NCBI GenBank assembly: GCA_046566095.1
Contig: JBKHXI010000180.1
Span: 1 to 5,593 of the forward strand
Direction of reading: 5' to 3'
DNA length: 5,593 nucleotides
From: CAMPJU01 sp046566095
Lineage (GTDB): Bacteria > Pseudomonadota > Gammaproteobacteria > Xanthomonadales > Xanthomonadaceae
A program made the translations under genes and the position numbers. Every line of letters begins with the position of its first letter. Positions within the stretch are counted from its first letter, which is position 1. The notes under the pieces were generated by a model. It saw nothing but the letters and a program-made list of their open reading frames with translations, was not told the origin of the DNA and ran no database searches. Of the stretch, positions 1-4,096 are shown one piece after another.

Positions 1-10
1 GCGCGGCGGC

Positions 11-397
11 TCATTTCTTGATCAGGAAATCCTCGGGCTTCTTGCCCTTGGCCACTTCGGCGGCCATCCAGCGCGGCTGGCGGCCGCGGCCGGTCCAGGT
101 TTCCGAAGGCTTGGCCGGGTTGCGGTATTTCGGCGGCACCTTGCCGAGCTTGCGGCCCTTGGTCTTGGAGGCGGCCTTGCGCGGCTTGCGGGCCGCGCTG
201 GCGCTGCGGGTACGGGCGGCGCCGCCGGCGCCGAACAGTTCCTCGATGGTGTAGCCCTCGGCCTTGGCCAGGGCGGCGACCTTGCGGCGCACGGTGCCGG
301 CCGGCTTGCGCTTGGCCAGGGCGGTCTTGCGCTTCCTGGCCTTGGTGATCAGGGCGTCGAGTTCCTTCTGCGACAGGGTATTGAGTTCGATGCTCAT
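11..397 (-). CDS. hns: H-NS family nucleoid-associated DNA-binding protein
   Basis: A 128-residue basic protein of the H-NS histone-like family, which binds AT-rich DNA in the nucleoid and silences genes, often including horizontally acquired ones. The C-terminal DNA-binding domain is clear: Y91-R-N-P, then T100-W101-T102-G103-R104-G105-R106-Q107-P108-R109-W110, where the TGRGRQP loop inserts in the minor groove. Residues 1-55 are probably the oligomerising helices, and residues 60-90 form an Ala/Lys/Arg-rich linker. The frame stays open upstream to 688, but the start at 397 is preferred: MSIEL begins the conserved part, GGAGG lies at 402..406, four bases before the ATG, and the upstream extension is low-complexity intergenic repeat. 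The gene stands alone here, about 720 bp from proS on the same strand. Length and organisation fit xanthomonad H-NS proteins, which are shorter than E. coli H-NS in the oligomerisation part. The family call is secure; its regulatory targets are unknown. Confidence 0.93.
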   Translation of the reverse strand: MSIELNTLSQKELDALITKARKRKTALAKRKPAGTVRRKVAALAKAEGYTIEELFGAGGAARTRSASAARKPRKAASKTKGRKLGKVPPKYRNPAKPSETWTGRGRQPRWMAAEVAKGKKPEDFLIKK

Positions 398-439
398 GCA
401 GCCTCCGGGACGGGGACAAAGGTTGGTCGGGGAACAGGG

Positions 440-491
440 GGGTTTCGATCGGGAACGGCCGAGACGCGAAACCCGGAATATCCGGATTTCG
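440..491 (-). promoter_or_regulatory. Alternative hairpins in the hns 5' leader
   Basis: An imperfect palindrome has arms 467..477 and 481..491 (10 of 11 pairs, three-base loop ATA). The segment 467..474 (CGAAACCC) can instead pair perfectly over 8 bp with 440..447 (GGGTTTCG), enclosing a 19-nt loop. In an hns transcript starting near 499 the middle segment could pair with either the upstream or the downstream arm, but not both at once. The dyad also lies just downstream of the predicted start, so it could equally be a protein-binding operator. The pairing is seen directly; a regulatory role is inferred. Confidence 0.35.
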
Positions 492-505
492 AACGGCCCG
501 CGCCG

Positions 506-534
506 ATCATAATCGCTGAATATCGCGAATACAA
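506..534 (-). promoter_or_regulatory. Putative sigma70 promoter of hns
   Basis: On the minus strand TTGTAT (529..534) and TATGAT (506..511) are separated by exactly 17 bp. The -10 box matches five of six consensus bases and the -35 box matches three. The site sits in an unusually AT-rich patch (about 506..535) in an otherwise very GC-rich spacer. A start near 499 would give a leader of roughly 100 nt before the hns ATG at 397. This is inferred from the sequence only. Confidence 0.55.
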
Positions 535-603
535 ACTCCCGACACGGGGAATACGAGACGCGCCGGCGGACGGCTCGCTTTTTCAATGCGGCTCGGCTTT
601 GCG

Positions 604-638
604 GTTCCGGGTTCCTGGCTCCTGGTTCCGGGCTTCGG
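604..638. repeat. Heptamer tandem repeat, five units of GTTCCGG type
   Basis: Five consecutive 7-base units run GTTCCGG, GTTCCTG, GCTCCTG, GTTCCGG, GCTTCGG. Units 1 and 4 are identical; the others differ by one or two bases. Short G/T/C-rich heptamer runs of this flavour are, from memory, common between genes in xanthomonads. The array directly abuts the long inverted repeat that begins at 643. Confidence 0.7.
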
Positions 639-642
639 ACGG

Positions 643-757
643 GCGGCGTCCGGCGGGCAGGGGATTGCTCCGCCCGCGGTATCACCATCCATGGCGTTTA
701 GGCGGGCGCGAACATCCATGTTCGCTGCTCCGCAATCCCCAGCCCGCCGAACGCCGC
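643..757. repeat. Long inverted repeat with nested hairpins
   Basis: Arms 643..667 and 733..757 are reverse complements at 23 of 25 positions; the mismatches are 650/750 and 659/741. The enclosed 65 bases hold two further stems: 671..677 with 702..708 (CGCCCGC/GCGGGCG), whose loop includes the small palindrome CCATCCATGG (685..694), and the perfect 8-bp hairpin 708..725 (GCGAACAT-CC-ATGTTCGC). The whole can fold as a long stem topped by two hairpins, either as RNA or as a DNA cruciform. The shared CATCCATG cores suggest one repeat family. No transposase is adjacent, so it could be a non-autonomous element or a structured repeat. Confidence 0.7.
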
Positions 758-851
758 ATCCTGACTTCAAGATCGGGGCTTCGGTAACCGATCGAAGCGG
801 CGACCTGCCGGTTCCCGCGAGCTGCGGACTGGTGGCCGGTGTTCGCGACAA

Positions 852-898
852 GCGCGCCAGGGATGGCGCGCGCCCGAGTCAGGGCACGATGCCCTGAC
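852..898. repeat. Two back-to-back perfect hairpins
   Basis: Hairpin 1 pairs GCGCGCCA (852..859) with TGGCGCGC (864..871), an 8-bp stem with loop GGGA. Six bases later hairpin 2 pairs GTCAGGGCA (878..886) with TGCCCTGAC (890..898), a 9-bp stem with loop CGA. Both stems are perfect. Neither is followed by a T-run on either strand, so they are not typical intrinsic terminators. They lie about 220 nt past the proS stop and could block or stabilise the 3' end of its transcript, or simply be part of a dispersed repeat. Confidence 0.65.
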
Positions 899-955
899 CG
901 AGGGAAAAGCGAATTCCGGCCAGCAGGCGGCAGCGACCCTCCGCAAGCCCGCGGC

Positions 956-976
956 TCTTGCCCAGGCAAAACCTAC
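956..976 (-). repeat. Degenerate GTAG REP-like element
   Basis: On the minus strand GTAG (973..976) is followed by a stem TTGCC (965..969) and GGCAA (958..962) with a two-base loop. This is the layout of the five clear GTAG elements upstream of proS, but the stem is shorter and the sequence differs. It may be a decayed copy or a chance resemblance. Confidence 0.3.
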
Positions 977-1008
977 AGCGCGGACGCCTCCACGGCACAG
1001 CCGCGCGT

Positions 1009-1024
1009 CCGGGCAAACGCCCGG
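1009..1024. repeat. Perfect hairpin downstream of proS
   Basis: CCGGGC (1009..1014) pairs with GCCCGG (1019..1024) around the loop AAAC. A longer, looser stem (CGGACGC 981..987 with GCGTCCG 1005..1011) overlaps it, so the two cannot form together. It lies about 95 nt past the proS stop codon. There is no U-tract, so termination here is only possible, not shown. Confidence 0.45.
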
Positions 1025-1116
1025 CACCGATGCTCTGGGCCGGGCCGCCGCCTGGGGGAGTTCCGGCCGGGGGGAAAGCGAATACCTGCCCCGGGCCGCA
1101 ACCGAAGAATCGGCCG

Positions 1117-2835
1117 TCAGCCGCGGGCGAGACCGAGGCGCTCGAAGAGCGCGGCGCGGTCGAGGTTTTCGGCGGATTCGGCGGCGCGGGCGCGGTATTC
1201 GAACGTGCCGGCGGCCAGGCCGCGCTCGGAGACCACCACCCGGTGCGGGATTCCGATCAACTCGATGTCGGCGAACATCGCCCCCGGGCGCAGGCCCCGG
1301 TCGTCGAGCACGGTTTCGATCCCCGCATCGTTCAATTCCCGGTACAGAGCCTGCGCCGCTTCGGACACCCCGGCATTGCCCTTGGGATTGATCACGCACA
1401 CCGCCACCCGCCACGGCGCCATCGCCTCCGGCCAGCGGATCCCGGCCTCGTCGAAATTCTGCTCGATCGCCGCGGCCACGATCCGCGACACCCCGATCCC
1501 GTAGCAGCCCATGGTCGGAATGGCGGCCTTGCCGGATTCGTCGAGCACCGTCAGCCCCATCGCCTCGGCATAGCGGCGGCCGAGCTGGAACACATGGCCC
1601 ACCTCGATGCCGCGGGCGATGGCGAGCGTGCCCGCGCCATCGGGCGAGGGATCCCCGGCGACCACGTTGCGGATGTCGGCGGTTTCCGGCTCCGGCAGGT
1701 CGCGGCCCCAGTTCACGCCGACCAGGTGGAATCCCGGCCGGTTGGCGCCGACCACGAAATCGGCCAGCGCCGCCACCGCGCGGTCGGCGATCACCCGCAC
1801 CGGGCGCGCCGGATTCACCGGCCCGAGGAAACCGGGCTCGCTGCCGAGATGCGCGGTGATCTCGTCCTCGGTGGCGAGCCGGTAATCGGCCAGGCCCGGC
1901 AGCTTGGCCAGTTTCAGTTCGTTGACCGCGTGGTCGCCGCGCACCAGCGCCAGCACGAAGGTTTCCGCCCCGGCCGGGTCGCGCGCGACCAGCGCGATCG
2001 AGCGGGCGGTGCGCGCGAGCGGAATGCCGAGCAGCCCGGCCACCGCCTCGCAGGTTTTCTGGACCGGGGTTTCCACCTCGCGCATGGCCTCGGCCGGCGC
2101 CGGCCGTGCGCCGGGCGCCACCGCCTCGGCCAGTTCGACGTTGGCGGCATAGTCCGAATCCGCGCAGAACGCGATCGCGTCCTCGCCCGAATCGGCCAGC
2201 ACGTGGAACTCGTGCGAGGTGCTGCCGCCGATCGCGCCGCTGTCGGCCTGCACCGCGCGGAACGCCAGGCCCAGCCGGCTGAAGATCCGCGAATAGGCCT
2301 CGACCATGTTGCGGTATTCGCGCCCCAGGTCCTCGTCGGTGAGGTGGAAGGAATAGGCGTCCTTCATCAGGAACTCGCGCGCGCGCATCACCCCGAAGCG
2401 CGGCCGGATCTCGTCGCGGAACTTGGTCTGGATCTGGAAGAAGTTCACCGGCAGTTGCCGGTAGGACTGCAGCTCGTGGCGGGCGAAGTCGGTGATCACT
2501 TCCTCGTGGGTCGGGCCGAAGCAGTACCAGGATTCCTTGCGGTCCTGGATCTTCAGCAGCTGACCGCCGAACTTCTCCCAGCGCCCGGTTTCCTCCCACA
2601 GCTCGCGGGGCTGCACTGCCGGCATCAGCAGTTCGATCGCGCCGGCCGCGACCATTTCCTCGCGCACCACCTGTTCGACCTTGCGCAATACCCGCAGCCC
2701 CAGCGGCGACCAGGTGTACAGGCCGGCGGCGAGCTTGCGGATCATGCCGGCCTTGAGCATCAGCCGGTGGCTGGCGACCTCGGCCTCGGCGGGGGTTTCC
2801 TTGCTGGTGGACAGGTGGAACTGCGACAGGCGCAT
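1117..2835 (-). CDS. proS: Prolyl-tRNA synthetase (bacterial type, with editing insertion)
   Basis: A 572-residue cytoplasmic class II aminoacyl-tRNA synthetase that charges tRNA-Pro with proline and, in this subfamily, hydrolyses mischarged Ala-tRNA-Pro. It aligns end to end with E. coli ProS, which has the same length. Class II motif 2 lies around F139-R-D-E-I-R-P-R-F to K158-D-A-Y-S-F-H, and motif 3 at G443-C-Y-G-I-G-V-S-R451. The YbaK-like INS editing domain spans about 225-405 and has the GxxxP loop G335-P339. The anticodon-binding domain follows from about 475. The start at 2835 is fixed by MRLSQF, matching the E. coli MRTSQY start; in-frame ATGs at 2865 and 2916 would add unconserved residues. 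No strong Shine-Dalgarno precedes it; a weak -10-like CAGAAT (2864..2869) may give a leader near 22 nt. Oddity: R278 stands where E. coli has the editing lysine K279. It follows a REP array on its 5' side. Confidence 0.97.
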   Translation of the reverse strand: MRLSQFHLSTSKETPAEAEVASHRLMLKAGMIRKLAAGLYTWSPLGLRVLRKVEQVVREEMVAAGAIELLMPAVQPRELWEETGRWEKFGGQLLKIQDRKESWYCFGPTHEEVITDFARHELQSYRQLPVNFFQIQTKFRDEIRPRFGVMRAREFLMKDAYSFHLTDEDLGREYRNMVEAYSRIFSRLGLAFRAVQADSGAIGGSTSHEFHVLADSGEDAIAFCADSDYAANVELAEAVAPGARPAPAEAMREVETPVQKTCEAVAGLLGIPLARTARSIALVARDPAGAETFVLALVRGDHAVNELKLAKLPGLADYRLATEDEITAHLGSEPGFLGPVNPARPVRVIADRAVAALADFVVGANRPGFHLVGVNWGRDLPEPETADIRNVVAGDPSPDGAGTLAIARGIEVGHVFQLGRRYAEAMGLTVLDESGKAAIPTMGCYGIGVSRIVAAAIEQNFDEAGIRWPEAMAPWRVAVCVINPKGNAGVSEAAQALYRELNDAGIETVLDDRGLRPGAMFADIELIGIPHRVVVSERGLAAGTFEYRARAAESAENLDRAALFERLGLARG

Positions 2836-2905
2836 CGGCGGGATTCGCGGGCGGAAAGCGGCCATTCTGCCGCGTGCGCGCGGCCGGCGCGACGGTGGGC
2901 TGGCG

Positions 2906-2929
2906 ATCGCCCCCACGGGGCGCTCCTAC
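2906..2929 (-). repeat. GTAG REP element 1 (minus)
   Basis: A 24-nt element read on the minus strand: GTAGGA, then stem CGCCCC and GGGGCG around the loop GTG, ending in AT. It differs from elements 3 and 5 in the loop and the inner stem, so it is the most diverged minus copy. It is the closest to proS, 70 bp before the start codon. Confidence 0.8.
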
Positions 2930-2955
2930 GGGCATGCGCGGATTTCGCCGCACCG

Positions 2956-3031
2956 GCCGGGCATCGCCAGATCGACCCGGGCAACGCCGCACCGGCCCGG
3001 GCAACGCTGCCATGGCCCGGGCACCGCTGCC
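2956..3031. repeat. Nested 20-bp minisatellite in copy A
   Basis: Units begin at 2956, 2976, 2996 and 3016 (the last partial) and share a CCGGGCAnCGC core. In copy B the corresponding run is 3141..3196 and has one unit fewer, which accounts for the 20-bp length difference between the copies. Unit gain or loss by replication slippage is the simplest explanation. Confidence 0.75.
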
Positions 3032-3036
3032 TCTTC

Positions 3037-3060
3037 GTAGGAGCGGGCCTTGCCCGCGAT
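3037..3060 (+). repeat. GTAG REP element 2 (plus)
   Basis: A 24-nt element: GTAGGA followed by a perfect stem GCGGGC (3043..3048) and GCCCGC (3052..3057) with loop CTT, ending GAT. The terminal GTAG plus hairpin is the hallmark of the GTAG REP family known from Stenotrophomonas, which RAYT-type transposases are thought to mobilise. With element 3 it forms an inverted pair across a 30-bp spacer. Confidence 0.88.
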
Positions 3061-3090
3061 GGCGGTCGCGGTGTGGCTGGATGTCGCGGG

Positions 3091-3114
3091 ATCGCGCCCA
3101 AGGGGCGCTCCTAC
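3091..3114 (-). repeat. GTAG REP element 3 (minus)
   Basis: Minus-strand GTAGGA, stem GCGCCC and GGGCGC with loop CTT, ending GAT. It faces element 2 across 30 bp (3061..3090), making a BIME-like unit in which the two GTAG ends point outward. Its stem differs from element 2 by compensated changes: GCGCCC pairs here where GCGGGC pairs there. Confidence 0.88.
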
Positions 3115-3201
3115 GGGCATGCGCGGATTTCGCCGCACGGGCCGGGCATCGCCAGATCGACCCGGGCAACGCCGCACCGGCTCGGGCACCGTTGCCTCTT
3201 C

Positions 3202-3225
3202 GTAGGAGCGGGCCTTGCCCGCGAT
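3202..3225 (+). repeat. GTAG REP element 4 (plus)
   Basis: Identical to element 2 at all 24 positions and offset from it by 165 bp. It pairs with element 5 across a 30-bp spacer identical to that between elements 2 and 3. Confidence 0.9.
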
Positions 3226-3255
3226 GGCGGTCGCGGTGTGGCTGGATGTCGCGGG

Positions 3256-3279
3256 ATCGCGCCCAAGGGGCGCTCCTAC
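3256..3279 (-). repeat. GTAG REP element 5 (minus)
   Basis: Identical to element 3 and offset from it by 165 bp. The similarity to the other copies ends three bases later, at 3282, so this is the outer boundary of the array on the DUF4124 side. Confidence 0.9.
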
Positions 3280-3282
3280 GGG

Positions 3283-3303
3283 GGCAGGCGCATCCCTGCC
3301 TGC
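3283..3303 (-). terminator. Possible terminator-like hairpin after the DUF4124 pair
   Basis: GGCAGG (3283..3288) can pair with CCTGCC (3295..3300), or in a shifted register GCAGGC (3284..3289) with GCCTGC (3298..3303). It begins 16 nt past the stop codon of the 90-residue gene on the minus strand. There is no T-run after it, so it may act with the REP array to slow polymerase or protect the 3' end rather than as a simple intrinsic terminator. Confidence 0.35.
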
Positions 3304-3318
3304 GGCTGGGGCGCGGGC

Positions 3319-3591
3319 TCAGCGGTCGCCGCGGACTTCGATGCCGTCGCGCGGCGCCAGGTCGACGGTCTCGTAGGGGCGGTCCGGCGGCGGCTCGGCG
3401 GTCACCTGCAGCACGCCGGCCGCGTCGCGCCAGCGGTACAGCTTCGGCTGCGCGTCCCGGGCGTCGGCCACGGCAGCCTCTTCCGCGCGCTCGCGGCGTT
3501 CGTGCCGGGCCTCGGGCGAGGGCCGCGCCAGCCACCAGGCCAGGCCGATTCCCAGCGCAAGGCCCGCGACGATCGCCCAGCCCGCACGCAT
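3319..3591 (-). CDS. Membrane-anchored DUF4124 domain protein
   Basis: A 90-residue protein of unknown function. Residues 4-22 form one hydrophobic helix (AIVAGLALGIGLAWWLA) with no obvious signal-peptidase site, so it is probably an uncleaved inner-membrane anchor. A charged, Arg/Glu/Ala-rich linker (27-47) follows. Residues 50-70 resemble a DUF4124 motif: K-L-Y-R-W-R-D-A-A-G-V, then E-P-P-P. The same pattern K-x-Y-x-W-x-D-A-x-G-V...E-P-P-P occurs in the upstream gene, so the two look like paralogues. The ATG begins one base after the TGA of that gene and no Shine-Dalgarno is visible, suggesting translational coupling. DUF4124 proteins are common in the envelope of xanthomonads and other proteobacteria; no activity is established to my knowledge. 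The gene looks real from its membrane segment and domain, but it is short and I cannot assign a role. Confidence 0.8.
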   Translation of the reverse strand: MRAGWAIVAGLALGIGLAWWLARPSPEARHERRERAEEAAVADARDAQPKLYRWRDAAGVLQVTAEPPPDRPYETVDLAPRDGIEVRGDR

Positions 3592-3592
3592 C

Positions 3593-4012
3593 TCAGGGCG
3601 CGGTCGGCGGGGCCGCGGCGTCGGGGCAGCGGGCGGCGATCGCGCGCTGGGCCAGGTTCACCTGCTCGGCGCGTTCGGCGTCGGTCAGGGGCGCGTCGGG
3701 CTGGCCGTCGCCGTCGGCGTCCAGGCCGACGACCTCTCCCGATTGCAGCCGCTGCAGGTTCAGGCGCGCCTGGGTGCAGACGTCGGCATTAGCGGCCGGC
3801 ACCGCGGCGGGCTCGGCCACCGGGGCGATGGTGGCCGGGTCGCGGCTGGAGATCTCCCGGTCGCGATAGGCGCCGCGCGGTGGCGGTTCATCGGAATAGT
3901 GGGTGACGCCGTTGGCGTCCTTCCACTGGTAGACCTTGCCGGCGGCGGCGGGCAGGGCGAGCGCGGCGAGGGCCGCCGCCAGCAGGAGCCGGGTGCACGG
4001 ATGCGGCGTCAT
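3593..4012 (-). CDS. Secreted DUF4124 domain protein
   Basis: A 139-residue predicted periplasmic protein of unknown function. Residues 1-24 are a Sec signal peptide: R8, a Leu/Ala core, and a PAAA-G cleavage site. The DUF4124 motif starts at once: K26-V-Y-Q-W-K-D-A-N-G-V-T-H-Y-S-D-E-P-P-P. After an Ala/Pro-rich linker comes a helical C-terminal part with C79 and C129, which could form a disulfide in the periplasm. Inside it D98-A-D-G-D-G-Q-P-D106 resembles the start of a calcium-binding DxDxDG loop, but the acidic residue expected at loop position 12 is missing (L109), so metal binding is uncertain. The start at 4012 is supported by the signal peptide and by GGAG at 4020..4023, seven bases upstream. 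The frame stays open to 5128 through pssA and holD antisense, which is spurious. It is the first gene of a two-gene unit with 3319..3591. Confidence 0.87.
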   Translation of the reverse strand: MTPHPCTRLLLAAALAALALPAAAGKVYQWKDANGVTHYSDEPPPRGAYRDREISSRDPATIAPVAEPAAVPAANADVCTQARLNLQRLQSGEVVGLDADGDGQPDAPLTDAERAEQVNLAQRAIAARCPDAAAPPTAP

Positions 4013-4042
4013 GGGAGCGCTCCGGTCGGGGGCCGAGGCCCG

Positions 4043-4071
4043 ATTGCAGCACCGCGCCGCGCCGCCCGCAA
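4043..4071 (-). promoter_or_regulatory. Weak candidate promoter of the DUF4124 pair
   Basis: Minus-strand TTGCGG (4066..4071) and TGCAAT (4043..4048) are 17 bp apart, matching three and four of six consensus bases. They are the best-spaced pair in the 84-bp divergent region and would place the start about 25 nt before the ATG at 4012. The match is weak and chance is quite possible. Confidence 0.25.
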
Positions 4072-4084
4072 GCGCGGCAGCCGC

Positions 4085-4090
4085 TACACT
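4085..4090 (+). promoter_or_regulatory. Putative -10 box for a leaderless pssA transcript
   Basis: TACACT fits the TAnnnT -10 pattern and ends six bases before the pssA ATG, so the usual start distance falls on the A of the start codon. No -35 match lies 17 bp upstream, and no Shine-Dalgarno-like sequence precedes the ATG, both compatible with a leaderless mRNA. This is inferred from spacing only. Confidence 0.4.
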
Positions 4091-4096
4091 GCCGCC

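Larger units (their letters stand above)
398..1116. other. Gene-free, structure-rich intergenic region between hns and proS
   Basis: About 720 bp with no convincing gene on either strand. The open frames here are GC-driven, low-complexity and match no family I recognise. It contains the hns promoter and leader, a heptamer tandem repeat (604..638), a long inverted repeat (643..757), twin perfect hairpins (852..898), a decayed GTAG element (956..976) and a short perfect hairpin (1009..1024). The phrase GGGAAA(A)GCGAAT occurs twice, near 902 and 1068, suggesting that parts of the spacer are copies of a repeat family. No tRNA or other recognisable RNA gene was found. No U-tract terminator for proS is evident; the region downstream of its stop holds only hairpins without T-runs. 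Confidence 0.7.
2906..3282. repeat. Tandem duplication carrying five REP elements
   Basis: Copy A (2906..3090, 185 bp), copy B (3091..3255, 165 bp) and a partial copy C (3256..3282) follow head to tail. From the end of the first REP element onward A and B differ by only about three substitutions and one 20-bp indel; the 78-bp block 3037..3114 recurs exactly at 3202..3279. A third, eroded relic may precede 2906 (the GGTGGGCTGG stretch). Such identity indicates a recent duplication, probably by slippage or unequal recombination. Confidence 0.9.
2836..3318. other. Repeat-filled spacer between proS and the DUF4124 genes
   Basis: This 483-bp spacer contains no gene. From the proS side it holds about 70 bp of unique sequence, then the duplicated REP array (2906..3282), then a hairpin (3283..3303) just past the stop of the 90-residue DUF4124 gene. 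Long open frames cross it on both strands but only because it is extremely GC-rich and repeated. The REP array sits between two genes read in the same direction, a typical REP location at a transcript 3' end. Confidence 0.8.

Noticed and set aside
398..688. N-terminal extension of the H-NS protein to an upstream ATG
   Set aside because: The added part is Pro/Arg-rich repeat sequence and includes the predicted promoter. The start at 397 has a GGAGG site and fits the known family length.
852..1024. Intrinsic terminator of proS
   Set aside because: Strong hairpins exist, but none is followed by a T-run in the proS direction, so I list them as hairpins rather than as terminators.
2760..3189. Small open frames inside the REP array that encode repeated peptides
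   Set aside because: They consist of translated REP and minisatellite sequence, lack ribosome-binding sites and change frame between copies A and B.
2906..3279. CRISPR array
   Set aside because: The repeats are 24-nt hairpins in alternating orientation with identical rather than unique spacers, and no cas gene is present. GTAG REP elements explain them.
767..3535. A 922-codon open frame on the minus strand covering proS and the REP array
   Set aside because: It is out of frame with proS, crosses the REP duplication, is dominated by Arg/Ala/Gly/Pro and shows no domain. It is a by-product of very high GC content.
958..3792. A 944-codon open frame on the plus strand antisense to proS
   Set aside because: It reads through the antisense of proS, the repeats and both DUF4124 genes, with low-complexity composition and no recognisable family.
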